A program made the position numbers and the translations under genes. Under the pieces are notes generated by a model that saw only the letters and a list, made by a program, of their open reading frames with translations, was not told where the DNA came from and did not search any database. A DNA stretch of 64,000 nt from CAYPYI01 sp964415085 (lineage in GTDB: Bacteria > Bacillota > Clostridia > Tissierellales > Tissierellaceae): NCBI GenBank assembly GCA_964415085.1, contig CAYPYI010000001.1, positions 1 through 64,000 on the forward strand, in the 5' to 3' direction. Position 1 is the stretch's first letter, and each line of letters begins with the position of its first letter. Shown here piece by piece: positions 6,239 through 15,837 of the stretch.

Positions 6239-8656
6239 ATGATTTATTCAATACTGCTAATACTAAAATCTATACTTTTTACATATTTAACAAAAGTTGA
6301 ACACAATAGAATTTTTGTTATAATAACAGGAGCATTTTTTATACTAACAATATTTTCTTTACTTAGAAAAAAAGATGAAAATAATAAGTTAAGCTTCATA
6401 CTATATAGCATTTTTTCTATAATATTCTTTATAGATATACTACATTTTACATACTTTAATGTTTTGCCAAGTATCTCAATGATTTCTCAAGTTGGCCAAG
6501 TTGCTGATGTAAAGGAATCACTATTTGATATTTTTAATATAAAAACATTATCATTTATATTAGATTTACCTATATTATATTTTTTAAATAAGAAATATAA
6601 TATCCAGGATAAATTTGATAGAGTATTTTCTATATCAAACAAACAAATATTAATTGTAAATTTAGCAATACTAACTATTCTCTTTACTAATATAGTAATA
6701 TTAAAAAATAACAATATATATAAATCAATTTCCAATCAAGAATTATTTTTATACCATACAAATGATATAATTGATACTCTCTTTAACGCTAATTCTTATA
6801 ATTTATCAGATGAAGAAAAAGAATTACTTATAGAGGAAATTAAAGAAAGATCTAATATTGAAAAAGGTGAACTTACCGGAATAGCTAAAGGGAAAAATTT
6901 GGTTGTTATACAGGTTGAGTCTTTACAAAACTTTGTTATGGGACTTGAATACAATAATCAAGAGATTACCCCAAATCTAAATAGACTAATTGAAGATTCT
7001 TCTACAATATATTTTGATAAATTCTATCAAATGATAGGTAAAGGTAATACTTCTGATGCTGAATTTAGTACAAATAATTCTTTATATCCTTCTATGACCG
7101 GTCCTTCATATGTGGATTATGAGAAAAATAACTTTAATGGACTTCCTTGGCTACTTAGAAATGAAGGTTATACTGCATGGGCATTTCATGGTTATAAAAA
7201 AGACTTTTGGAATAGAAATAATGCTTATCAGGCACAAGGTTTCCAAAGGTTTATCAATGAGGACGATTTTAATGTAAAGAAAGAAGATATTATAGGCTTT
7301 GGTTTAAATGATGAAAAGTTTTTAGATATGTCAGTGGATTATATAAAGGAATTAGATAGTATAGACGATAATCCATTTTACGCATTTTTAGTCACATTAA
7401 CCAGTCATAATCCTTATAAAATGCCTGAAAAAGAAGAGTACCTTGAAATTGAAGATAAATATAAAGATACTATACTCGGAGATTATTTTCAGTCAATTTA
7501 TTATACTGATAAACAAATTGGTAAATTTATTGACAGTTTAAAAGAAGCTGGCCTATATGATAATACTGTCTTTGCTATATACGGAGACCACTTTGGGATT
7601 AGTGCTGCACATGAAGACTACAAGGTAATAATGGATGATTTCTTAGAAGAAGAATATACTCTAGAGGAGATGCAGAATATACCTCTTTTAATTCATATCC
7701 CAAATGAAGATATAAATCAAACTGTATCTAAAGTCTCAAGCCATTTAGATTTTTTACCAACTATAGCTAATCTTATGGATTTGGACTTAAATAATAGTCT
7801 TATCTTTGGTAGAGATATACTAAATTATAAAGACACTAATTATGTGGCAACTCAAACATATATGATTAAGGGATCTTTTATTTCTGATAACGAGGTATTT
7901 ATCATGTCTAGAGATGGAGTTTTTTCAAATAGCACAGTATATGATATAAATACAAAAACAAAACTTAATACAGATGAGTATAGACAAGTATATGAAAAAT
8001 TAACATCTGAAATCAATATGTGTGATTATATCTTAAATAATAACTTATATAATGAAATTTTATCTGGAAATTACAATTTTAATATTAAAAATAATATTTC
8101 ATTAGATGAATATATCTATAAAGATGATGGAAATTTAGATTATATAAAAGATATAGACAATAAAAAATCTTTTGTAATTGATGTTTGGTATGATGAAGAA
8201 ACTTCAGAATTCATATTCGGAAATGACACTGATATTTTTACATTTACAGATTTAGTACAATCTAATGAAAATCCTAATACAGTATTAAGATTTGATAATT
8301 TAGACTTTGATAGAGTTAGAAGATTATTCACAAATATATTAAGATATACCCGTGAAAATGATAAAAATGCTTTAACAGGTCTATATCCAATTGCTAGAAC
8401 ATTCGATGAGTACCATTATTTAAAGACTTTAGGGCATGAACCTATTGCGGATATCTTAGCTATGAATTTAAGCCAAGAACAACTTGAAGATTTTATAAAT
8501 AATCTTGACTTAAAAATTGCGTTAGTTAATGACATAAAAAACAATTCAAATCTCATAGATTATTTGAATGCAAATGATATATATGTATATAAAGATATCG
8601 ATAAAAATAACTATCGTAAAGATAATAAAAATTACCATGGTTATATAGAAAAATAA
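6239..8656 (+). CDS. LTA synthase family sulfatase-fold membrane protein with C-terminal extension
   Basis: The 805-residue protein has four to five membrane helices in residues 1-155, then an extracellular alkaline-phosphatase/sulfatase domain at about 218-535. Metal and catalytic motifs are visible: Glu227 in VIQVESLQ, the nucleophile Thr271 in KGNTSDAEF and Asp449-His450 in YGDHFG. Such enzymes move glycerol-phosphate from phosphatidylglycerol to a growing teichoic acid chain. Typical LtaS is about 650 residues. Here about 200 extra residues (600-805) form a predicted alternating strand/helix domain (KSFVIDVWYDEET... and LIDYLNANDIYVYKDI) that resembles a degenerate phosphodiesterase barrel, though this is not certain. 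It is a single gene with its own consensus promoter and terminator. Confidence 0.88.
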   Translation: MIYSILLILKSILFTYLTKVEHNRIFVIITGAFFILTIFSLLRKKDENNKLSFILYSIFSIIFFIDILHFTYFNVLPSISMISQVGQVADVKESLFDIFNIKTLSFILDLPILYFLNKKYNIQDKFDRVFSISNKQILIVNLAILTILFTNIVILKNNNIYKSISNQELFLYHTNDIIDTLFNANSYNLSDEEKELLIEEIKERSNIEKGELTGIAKGKNLVVIQVESLQNFVMGLEYNNQEITPNLNRLIEDSSTIYFDKFYQMIGKGNTSDAEFSTNNSLYPSMTGPSYVDYEKNNFNGLPWLLRNEGYTAWAFHGYKKDFWNRNNAYQAQGFQRFINEDDFNVKKEDIIGFGLNDEKFLDMSVDYIKELDSIDDNPFYAFLVTLTSHNPYKMPEKEEYLEIEDKYKDTILGDYFQSIYYTDKQIGKFIDSLKEAGLYDNTVFAIYGDHFGISAAHEDYKVIMDDFLEEEYTLEEMQNIPLLIHIPNEDINQTVSKVSSHLDFLPTIANLMDLDLNNSLIFGRDILNYKDTNYVATQTYMIKGSFISDNEVFIMSRDGVFSNSTVYDINTKTKLNTDEYRQVYEKLTSEINMCDYILNNNLYNEILSGNYNFNIKNNISLDEYIYKDDGNLDYIKDIDNKKSFVIDVWYDEETSEFIFGNDTDIFTFTDLVQSNENPNTVLRFDNLDFDRVRRLFTNILRYTRENDKNALTGLYPIARTFDEYHYLKTLGHEPIADILAMNLSQEQLEDFINNLDLKIALVNDIKNNSNLIDYLNANDIYVYKDIDKNNYRKDNKNYHGYIEK

Positions 8657-8657
8657 A

Positions 8658-8692
8658 AACAGCTGCTAATATTTATAATATTAGCAGCTGTT
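8658..8692 (+). terminator. Terminator of the LTA-synthase-like gene
   Basis: The 15-bp stem AACAGCTGCTAATAT with a 5-base loop is followed by TAATTTTTT. It also lies 13 bases past the stop of the convergent amidohydrolase gene and may serve both. Confidence 0.85.
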
Positions 8693-8704
8693 AATTTTTT
8701 ATAT

Positions 8705-9868
8705 CTATTTTTTTAAAACTACATTACCATCTATTATTACATATTGAGCATATCCATAATAATCTAGTGGTTCTCCACTCCAAATTACGATATCTGCATC
8801 TTTTCCAACTTCTATACTCCCTAATCTATTATCTAACCCAACGGCTCTTGCAGCATCTATTGTTACTCCTCTTAATGCCTTTTCTCTAGACAATCCTTTT
8901 CTTACCATCATAATTGGTTGAATCATAGTAAGATCTATATTTATATCAGGATGACCTGATGATATACAAAAATCAATTCCTTCTTCTTCTAATACTTTTC
9001 CAATTATTGTATCTTGATTTCTAATTTCGTGAGTTCTCTTACCACCATATGTTGCGCCAACAACTAATTTAACATTATGATTTTTTAAATCTTCAGTTAT
9101 TAGGTATGCTTCAGAACATTTATCAACTGTATAGTTTAAACAAAACTCTTCTGCAATTCTAACAGCTGTCATTATATCATAGGCTTGTTGAGCATGAAAT
9201 TTAACAAGCATACCATCAAATACCCTACTTAATGATTGTAATTTCATATCAAATGCTGGTGCATTTGAAGTTTCATTATTTTCATATTTCTTCATTTGTT
9301 CATGATATGCTTTGGCTTTGTATAACGCTTCTCTAATTAATGCTGCATTTGCAAGTCTAGTTTTTGGTGATTTTCCTTTTCCACCATAGAAACCCTTTGG
9401 AACATTTCCTAAAGAAAATTTAAAAGCAATTTCATCTTCTATACTCATTTTCTCCACTGTATTTCCATAAGTCTTAATAGCAGCAAAAGTTCCTCCTATT
9501 AAATTGATATTTCCTGGCCCTGTAATAGCCGTAGTAACTCCTGCACTTAATGCCATACTAAACCCTTCATCTTCAGGATTAATAGCATCTATACCTCTTA
9601 GTTGCGGAGTGATAGGGTCTGTAGACTCATTTAAATCTGCTCCTTCTTTGTGAACTTGCTCTTGAATTCCAACCGCACAATGAGCTTCTACTAATCCTGG
9701 TGTTACGATTTGATTATTTGCATCAATTATCTCTGCATCTTTATAATTTGAAAGTTCAACTTCATCTAAAATATCTATAATTTTTCCATTTTCTACTATA
9801 ATGTCTTTCTTTTCTCCATTAATATCATTCATATTATATAAATTAGTATTTTTTATAATCAACATCAT
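8705..9868 (-). CDS. Amidohydrolase-fold protein lacking metal ligands (probable pseudoenzyme paralogue)
   Basis: This protein aligns end to end with the product of 9843-11036 and belongs to the same metal-dependent amidohydrolase subfamily, but the ligand motifs are altered. HCH after TPGL becomes HCA, KIHAHQ becomes KFHAQQ, IDHCT becomes VDKCS and TTDHP becomes SSGHP. At least four ligand or near-ligand positions of a binuclear site are therefore gone, while the barrel framework (FYGGKGKSPKTR, GSIEVGKDADIVIW) is well kept. The start is ATG 9868 behind GAGGAAGGTGAAT; a longer start at 9889 is less likely. The gene overlaps the end of the active paralogue by 26 bases, so translation may be coupled. 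I infer a non-catalytic partner or regulatory subunit. It is not decayed, because the frame is intact over 387 residues. Confidence 0.85.
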   Translation of the reverse strand: MMLIIKNTNLYNMNDINGEKKDIIVENGKIIDILDEVELSNYKDAEIIDANNQIVTPGLVEAHCAVGIQEQVHKEGADLNESTDPITPQLRGIDAINPEDEGFSMALSAGVTTAITGPGNINLIGGTFAAIKTYGNTVEKMSIEDEIAFKFSLGNVPKGFYGGKGKSPKTRLANAALIREALYKAKAYHEQMKKYENNETSNAPAFDMKLQSLSRVFDGMLVKFHAQQAYDIMTAVRIAEEFCLNYTVDKCSEAYLITEDLKNHNVKLVVGATYGGKRTHEIRNQDTIIGKVLEEEGIDFCISSGHPDINIDLTMIQPIMMVRKGLSREKALRGVTIDAARAVGLDNRLGSIEVGKDADIVIWSGEPLDYYGYAQYVIIDGNVVLKK

Positions 9869-11036
9869 ATTCACCTTCCTCTCCTTCATAAACTATCTCT
9901 CCGTTTACTATAACCATATCTGTTTTACTCATTGTCTTTAAAGGTCCTACTTCCCAAATAACAATATCCGCATCTTTGCCTACTTCTATACTTCCAACAT
10001 ATTTATCTATATCAGTAACTCTTGCTGCATTAATTGTCACAGCTTTCAATGCATTTTCTTCTGTTACGCCATTTTTGACATACATTGCAAGTTGCATTAA
10101 TAGCCCCTCGATTGGAATTACTGGATGGTCTGTTGTTATAGCAAAATCAACATTTCTCTCTTGTAATAACTTTCCTAATTTAAATCCTTTATTTTTAAGC
10201 TCATATTTACCTTTACCACCCGCTGATGGTCCTATTATACAGTCAACATTATGATCTACTAATTCATCTACTATATCAGATCCTCCTGTACAATGATCAA
10301 TTGTGTAATTTAATCCAAATTCTTCTGAAATTCTAATACCTGTCATAATATCATCTGCTTGATGGGCATGTATTTTAACCCTCATTCCATCAAATGCTCT
10401 CATAAGTGAATGCATATGTAAATCATATTTATATGATTCTTTTTCACCATTTAGATACGCATTGTAATCCTCATGATATTTTTTAGCTTTAAATAATGCT
10501 TCTCTCATTAAAGCGGCACTCATCATTCTTGTTTTAGGAGCGATACCTTTTCCTCCATAAAATGTTTTTGGATTTTCGCCTAAAGCCATTTTAAAAGTCG
10601 CTTCTTCTTTTATGATATTTCTATCTAAGCTTTTTCCAGCAGTTTTCATGGCACAAAAAGTTCCCCCCATAACGTTTGCACTTCCTGGTCCTGTAACTAC
10701 TGTAGTAATTCCATGTTTTATTGCTACATCATATGCAGAATCTAATGGATCTATAGCATCTATTGCTCTTAAGCCTGGTAAAACAGGGTTTGTAGTTTCA
10801 TTACCATCTATACCTTCTGGTACAGCTGTTTCATATATACCCATGTGGCAATGACTTTCTATTAGACCTGGTGTAACTAACTTACCATCTACATCTATGA
10901 TTTTTATATCTTTATAATCATTTGTATTTATATTTTTTTCTATCTTTCTTATAGTTTTTCCATCAATTAATATATCATAGTTTTCTTCATAAATTCCTGC
11001 CATATTAATCAAATTACAGTTTTTTAATAAGATCAT
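9843..11036 (-). CDS. Metal-dependent amidohydrolase (imidazolonepropionase/dipeptidase-like family)
   Basis: This 397-residue TIM-barrel amidohydrolase has the full ligand set: HCH at the end of strand 1 (IESHCHMG), KIHAHQADD, YTIDHCTGG and TTDHPVIP. The C-terminal GSIEVGKDADIVIW segment closes the small beta domain. Family members hydrolyse amide bonds in small compounds such as dipeptides, cyclic amides or imidazolones; the substrate cannot be read from the sequence. The start is ATG 11036 behind AGAGGTGAAG. It is followed by an inactive paralogue and preceded by an AbgT transporter and an M20 peptidase, so uptake plus stepwise amide hydrolysis of a peptide-like compound is likely. Confidence 0.9.
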   Translation of the reverse strand: MILLKNCNLINMAGIYEENYDILIDGKTIRKIEKNINTNDYKDIKIIDVDGKLVTPGLIESHCHMGIYETAVPEGIDGNETTNPVLPGLRAIDAIDPLDSAYDVAIKHGITTVVTGPGSANVMGGTFCAMKTAGKSLDRNIIKEEATFKMALGENPKTFYGGKGIAPKTRMMSAALMREALFKAKKYHEDYNAYLNGEKESYKYDLHMHSLMRAFDGMRVKIHAHQADDIMTGIRISEEFGLNYTIDHCTGGSDIVDELVDHNVDCIIGPSAGGKGKYELKNKGFKLGKLLQERNVDFAITTDHPVIPIEGLLMQLAMYVKNGVTEENALKAVTINAARVTDIDKYVGSIEVGKDADIVIWEVGPLKTMSKTDMVIVNGEIVYEGEEGEYDVDYKKY

Positions 11037-11149
11037 TACTTCACCTCTTTATTTTTTTTATCATTTTAAAGAATAAAGATATGTATGAATCTTAGCAAAG
11101 CTAAGACCACACATATCTATTATGTTTTACTAAATAAATTTTCAATTAA

Positions 11150-12708
11150 TTAAATAAATATTGTTGCTCCTGGTCCTAATGGTAAATCTAATAATACCCA
11201 GATTATTAACATTATTGACATTGAACCTAATATAGCTAATGCATATGGAAGCGTTAATGATATAACTGTACCGATTCCAATTGGTCCTTCATCTTCAGGT
11301 TTATATTGTTCCATTATACCTATTACTACAGCCAGTGAGGATGATACTGGTGAAATAATATTTGTAGCTGAGTCACCTATTCTGAAAGCTACTTGAGCTG
11401 CAGCTGGTGATAATCCTAATAACGCTAACATTGGTACAAATATTGGTGCTAAAATTAACCATTTTGATGATCCACTTGTCATTACTAAGTTAGTTAATGA
11501 AACTATAAATATAAACATTAGTAATAATGGTATTGGTCCTGCATTTAATGTTTCTAAGAATTCTGAACCTCTAACTGCTAATACAGTAGTGATATTACTT
11601 CTTGAGAACATATCTATAAATTGTGAAGATGGTAATGTAACAACTAATAATGTTAACGCACCTTCTAATGATTTTTTCATTATTTTAGTTAAATCTCTTT
11701 CGGATTTTATATATCCTATTGTTTTACCATAAGTTACCCCTACAGTAGTAAACATAAAGAATAATAATGGTACTATACCTGAAATAAGTGGTGATTTAGG
11801 TAATATTGTTCCATCAGCAGCTCTTAATAATCCATTTTGTGGAATAGTTCCTGCTAATATAACTGCTACAAATATTACAAATGCTATTCCTGCATTTTTA
11901 ATACCTTTTAATTCTATATCAGTAACTCTATGTTCATCTAAATCAACATCTACGTCATCTGATGAATAGTCTATTCTTGGTACAGTGAATTTTTCAGTAA
12001 CTAAAGTTACAACCGCTGTTACAACGAATGTTGCTGTAGCCATGAAGAAATAGTTTATTAATGGATGTATAGTTAAATCCATTCCTAATCCAGATGCTGC
12101 TGATTCAGTAATACCTGATAGTAAAGCATCTGTTCCTGCTACGAATAAGTTTGCAGTAAATCCTCCTGAACCTGCTGCGAAACCAATTACACTATGTAAG
12201 GGTTTCTTCCTAAAGCCTTAAATAAAGCCGCTCCTATTGAAGCTGTGAAAATCATACCCGCATCAGATGCGATATTTGCGTTAACTCCAACAAATGCTAG
12301 TAATAATGTTACTAGTACTGATGGTGCTCCTACTAATGACTTTCTCATTATTGCGTTTATAAATCCAGTTTGTTCAACAAATCCAATACCCATCATCATT
12401 ACTAGAACTAATCCTAGTGGTGGGAATTGAGCAAAAGTTTTAACAAAATTTGCTAAAGTATATTGTAACTCTTCTTTACTTAATAAGTTGATTACCTCAA
12501 CTGTTGTTTCTTGTAACTCTCCACCGTCTTTACCTGCAGCTAAATAATCTACAGATACTCCTGCTTTTGATAAAACAAAAGATAATACCATTATGAATAA
12601 AGTTAAATACACAAAAAGCATAAATGGACTTGGTAGTTTGTTACCAACTCTTTCAACGCCACCGATAAACTTATCGAAACCTGACGCTTTTTCTTTGTTC
12701 TTACTCAT
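11150..12708 (-). pseudogene. abgT: AbgT family transporter, reading frame broken by a one-base deletion
   Basis: The N-terminal part (12708 down to about 12197) and the C-terminal part (ending 11150) together make a typical AbgT transporter of about 519 residues with many membrane helices. The first part ends at KALGRNPYIV and a stop at 12187. The other frame continues HSVIGFAAGSGGFTANLF without loss. The expected codons CCT-TTA-CAT read CCTTACAT, so one T (an A on the plus strand, near 12197-12199) is missing. The family exports or imports p-aminobenzoyl-glutamate and related compounds across the cytoplasmic membrane. The start is ATG 12708 behind AGGAGGAGAT, rather than 12744. Without correction only two fragments of 173 and 310 residues could be made. 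The cause may be a sequencing error, a recent mutation or phase variation. Confidence 0.85.
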
Positions 12709-12771
12709 TAAAAAATCTCCTCCTATTTTTGTAAATTTTGGCACATAAAACTATATTTTCAAGCATCCCCC

Positions 12772-13905
12772 TTAAAATATAATATTATTTGCATTTTTGA
12801 TAGTTTTATATAATAAATTAAGCATTGGCTCAATACTATCCATTTCTATATACTCATCTTCTCTATGAGGATTTGCACTTCTTGGTCCAAAACCATCTAC
12901 TGATGGTGTGCCAACATGTGCTGTAAAGTTTGCATCTGATCCTCCTCCTGTTGAGGCCCAACCAAATGACATGTTAATTTCTCTTCCTAGTTCTTCAATG
13001 TATTTAAATAACTTCTTAGTTTTTTCAGTTGGATTCATAGGTGGTCTCCAACCTTTTTGACTAAAGATTACCTCGTAACCTTTTGCCTGTGAACTTCTTA
13101 TAATAGCTTCTATTGCTTCATTAATTTTTTCATATTCACTATTATCTTCAAATCTTATATCTACTTCTCCTTGTGCATAATCTGCTACAATATTTGCCTT
13201 ACTTCCGCCACTTACTACTCCAACATTTACTGTAGTTCCTTTTTCATAATCAGTTAATTTGTGTAGCTCTTTTATAATATTAGCTAACTCTTCTATTGAA
13301 GATAGACCATTTATATGATCCGTTCCTGAGTGTGCAGCCCTACCTTTTACTTCAAAAGCATATCTACTTACTCCTTTACGCTTAGCTACAAGATCTCCAT
13401 TTAATCTTGCTCCTTCTAGAACTACTGCAAATTTAGATTTTTTCGCTAATTCCATAATAATTTCTTTAGAATACCTAGAACTTATTTCTTCATCACTATT
13501 ATAAAATACGCAAATATTAGGCTGTTTTTCTAGCTTTGAAATCTCTTTTAATGCATAGTAATTGATAAGTATATTCGTTTTCATATCACATACACCAGGT
13601 CCAAAAACCTTATTACCGTCAATTGTCATAGGTCTTTTTTCTGTAGTACCAATATCAAAAACAGTATCCATATGTCCAACTATTAAAATATCAAATTCTT
13701 CTGAATTTGTATTTGTAACTTTTAAACATGGTCCTGCTTTCTCATCTAGAAATATCTTATCACTATTCCAACCTAAATCTTTAAATCCTTCATGAAAAAA
13801 ATCAGCAACCTTTTCTATCCCTGCTGGATAATTACTTGGGCTATCAATATTTATAATATATTCATTGTCTTTTAAAAATGCATTTATATCAAAATCTAAA
13901 TACAT
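12772..13905 (-). CDS. M20 family zinc peptidase (carboxypeptidase/CPG2-like)
   Basis: I chose ATG 13905 because GGAGGTGTAATAG precedes it; an earlier ATG at 13965 has no ribosome site. The 377-residue protein has the M20 signature in order: VGHMDTVFD (His and catalytic Asp), GPGVCDMKTN (bridging Asp), NSDEEISS (Glu base and Glu ligand), VLEGAR and SANPHREDEY (last His). The dimerisation domain lies at about residues 180-290. Such enzymes cut C-terminal residues or N-acyl amino acids. It is the first gene of the M20-abgT-amidohydrolase operon, and its upstream region holds AAACGATTT repeats that may control it. Confidence 0.9.
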   Translation of the reverse strand: MYLDFDINAFLKDNEYIINIDSPSNYPAGIEKVADFFHEGFKDLGWNSDKIFLDEKAGPCLKVTNTNSEEFDILIVGHMDTVFDIGTTEKRPMTIDGNKVFGPGVCDMKTNILINYYALKEISKLEKQPNICVFYNSDEEISSRYSKEIIMELAKKSKFAVVLEGARLNGDLVAKRKGVSRYAFEVKGRAAHSGTDHINGLSSIEELANIIKELHKLTDYEKGTTVNVGVVSGGSKANIVADYAQGEVDIRFEDNSEYEKINEAIEAIIRSSQAKGYEVIFSQKGWRPPMNPTEKTKKLFKYIEELGREINMSFGWASTGGGSDANFTAHVGTPSVDGFGPRSANPHREDEYIEMDSIEPMLNLLYKTIKNANNIIF

Positions 13906-13941
13906 ACTATTACACCTCCAGCTCAAGGATATTATTTTAAG

Positions 13942-13991
13942 AAATCGTTTTTTTATTTTATTCATAATGGAAAACTAATGGAAACGATTTA
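13942..13991. promoter_or_regulatory. Spaced inverted repeat AAATCGTTT ... AAACGATTT (cre-like)
   Basis: Perfect 9-base arms at 13942-13950 and 13983-13991 flank 32 bases upstream of the M20 peptidase. The second arm lies in ATGGAAACGATTTACA, close to the catabolite (cre) consensus. Similar CGTTTT/AAAACG sites stand before the broken M20 gene (17486) and hydC (22259). Confidence 0.45.
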
Positions 13992-14006
13992 CATCTAATA
14001 AATAAT

Positions 14007-14045
14007 TTTGGAAAATAGCCTTTTATTAAAAGATTGTTTTCCAAA
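14007..14045. repeat. 39-base imperfect hairpin TTTGGAAAA...TTTTCCAAA
   Basis: Perfect 9-base outer arms (14007-14015 and 14037-14045) enclose an inner CTTTT-ATT-AAAAG stem, separated by 4-base internal loops. No T-run follows on either strand, so it is not an ordinary terminator. It may be a leader structure or an operator for the M20-abgT operon. Confidence 0.5.
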
Positions 14046-14351
14046 TGAAATGTTATATTTATTTATTAATCTACTATTTATTAATGCCTTTTTGCAATAA
14101 CATAATTATTAACTTTTTACAATACGAATAATATTAATTTTTAGTAATATTTATTGAATTTTAAAGCCTAAAGTTTAATATGTATTAATTATATCCCATG
14201 GCTATCTAGTTTATGACTTACAATAAGTTTAGATATTATTTAAAATGATTTTAAAAAAATATATTTTAATTCATTTTTTTATTAAAAATAATTAACATAT
14301 ATAGTATTTTTAATTAAATATATTTAACATATTTGTAGAAAATACAAAAGA
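14046..14351. other. AT-rich stretch without a recognised feature
   Basis: About 300 bases between the M20 peptidase leader and the cysE terminator contain no open reading frame with a ribosome site and no structure that I recognise. It is very AT-rich. It may hold the distal promoter elements of the M20-abgT operon, but none stands out. Confidence 0.5.
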
Positions 14352-14375
14352 TCAGAAAACACAATTGTTTTCTGA
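14352..14375 (-). terminator. Terminator of cysK-cysE
   Basis: The stem TCAGAAAAC/GTTTTCTGA with a 6-base loop is followed on the minus strand by TCTTTTGTATTTT. It lies just after the cysE stop. Confidence 0.75.
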
Positions 14376-14381
14376 CCTAAT

Positions 14382-14891
14382 TTAAATAATTCTAGCTGGA
14401 ATACCTACTGCTGTAGAGTTTGGAGGAACATCTTTTAACACAACTGCATTGGCTCCTATTTTTGAATTTTCTCCAATTGTTATAGGACCCAAAATTTTTA
14501 CCCCAGTTCCTATAATTACATTATCTTTTACAGTTGGGTGTCTTTTTGACCCCTTATCTCCACCAATTCCTCCCAAAGTAACACCATGGTATATTGTAAC
14601 ATTATTTCCTATCTCTGCGGTCTCTCCTATCACTACTCCCATTCCGTGATCTATAAATAAATTCTCACCTATAGTAGCTCCAGGATGAATTTCGATTCCT
14701 GTTTTTCTTCTAGATTTTTGAGATATAAATCTAGCATATACTTTTCTATCTTTTAAATAGTGTTTATGTGCTCTTCTATGATAATATATTGCTTTTATAC
14801 TGGGATAACAAAATATTGCTTCAAATAGATTTTTAGCTGCAGGATCTTTATCTAATATATTTTTTGCCAATAATATTATTTCTTTTATCAT
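14382..14891 (-). CDS. cysE: Serine O-acetyltransferase CysE (short form)
   Basis: The enzyme transfers acetyl from acetyl-CoA to serine, giving O-acetylserine for CysK. The protein has 169 residues from ATG 14891, which has AAGGGAATAAG upstream; a start at 14936 would overlap cysK by 40 bases. A short helical N-terminus (residues 1-60) is followed by a left-handed beta-helix of hexapeptide repeats with the catalytic motifs [12 protein letters not shown] and IYHGVTLGG, and KRHPTVKD. It lacks the longer N-terminal domain of the E. coli enzyme, as is usual in Firmicutes. It begins 4 bases after the cysK stop and shares its T-box. Confidence 0.95.
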   Translation of the reverse strand: MIKEIILLAKNILDKDPAAKNLFEAIFCYPSIKAIYYHRRAHKHYLKDRKVYARFISQKSRRKTGIEIHPGATIGENLFIDHGMGVVIGETAEIGNNVTIYHGVTLGGIGGDKGSKRHPTVKDNVIIGTGVKILGPITIGENSKIGANAVVLKDVPPNSTAVGIPARII

Positions 14892-14895
14892 ACTC

Positions 14896-15813
14896 TTATT
14901 CCCTTTCAAATAATGATGTTGATAAATATCTTTCACCAGTATCTGGTAGTACTGTTACAACCACTTTACCCTTACCCAGTTTTTTTGCAACTTCTATTGC
15001 ACCAGCTAAATTTGCTCCTGATGAAATACCTGATAATATTCCTTCTTTTTTGCCTAAAAGTCTAGCATATTTAAATGCATCTTCATCTGAAATATCAATT
15101 ACTCCATCTATTACATCTTTGTCATATATTCCTGGTATAAAATTAGCACCTATACCTTGTATTTTATGCGGTCCTGAAGTATTTGTAGTTAATACCGGAG
15201 ATGTTTTAGGCTGAACAGCATATATCTTAATATCTTCCACTTCTTCTTTCAATCTTTTACCTATACCTGATACAGTTCCACCTGTACCAACACCAGCTAC
15301 AAATGCATCTATATTCTCTTTTGTTTGTTCTAATATCTCTATACTTGTTGTTTCATAATGAGCTAATTTGTTGTTAGTATTTTCAAATTGATTAGGTAAA
15401 AAATATCCTTTTTCTTTAGATAATTTTTCTGCTAAATCTACTGATCCTTTCATACCTTCTTTTCCTGGTGTCAAAAGTATATTTGCCCCATATCCTAGCA
15501 TTAACTTTCTTCTTTCTACACTCATTGAATCTGGCATAACTAAAATAACTTCATAGCCTTTAGCAGCTCCAATCATAGCTAAAGCAATTCCAGTATTCCC
15601 ACTTGTTGGTTCAATTATTGTTGAACCTACAGATAAAATCCCTTCTTCCTCTGCTTTCTCAATCATATATAAAGCTGCTCTATCCTTAATGCTACCTGAA
15701 GGATTAGCTGATTCTATCTTTACATATATATCTGCAATATCCAGTCCTTCAGTTATATTGTTGATTTTTACCATTGGTGTATTGCCTATTGTATTATAAA
15801 TACTATTTAACAT
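14896..15813 (-). CDS. cysK: Cysteine synthase A (O-acetylserine sulfhydrylase)
   Basis: This PLP enzyme makes cysteine from O-acetylserine and sulfide. The 305-residue protein shows the PLP lysine in [10 protein letters not shown] (Lys43 region), the substrate loop [11 protein letters not shown] and the phosphate-binding [12 protein letters not shown]. The final SGISSGANL motif is the usual one. It has a normal length and an AAGGAGGAAT ribosome site. It is first in the cysK-cysE operon, under a cysteine T-box, so expression should rise when charged tRNA-Cys falls. Confidence 0.96.
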   Translation of the reverse strand: MLNSIYNTIGNTPMVKINNITEGLDIADIYVKIESANPSGSIKDRAALYMIEKAEEEGILSVGSTIIEPTSGNTGIALAMIGAAKGYEVILVMPDSMSVERRKLMLGYGANILLTPGKEGMKGSVDLAEKLSKEKGYFLPNQFENTNNKLAHYETTSIEILEQTKENIDAFVAGVGTGGTVSGIGKRLKEEVEDIKIYAVQPKTSPVLTTNTSGPHKIQGIGANFIPGIYDKDVIDGVIDISDEDAFKYARLLGKKEGILSGISSGANLAGAIEVAKKLGKGKVVVTVLPDTGERYLSTSLFERE

Positions 15814-15837
15814 TTATATTCCTCCTTTTAATAATAA

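Noticed and set aside
12187..12199. Programmed frameshift in abgT
   Set aside because: No slippery heptamer, pause structure or ribosome site is seen; a simple one-base deletion fits better.
14864..15214. 116-residue plus-strand open frame opposite cysK/cysE
   Set aside because: Antisense of well-identified genes, no start signals.
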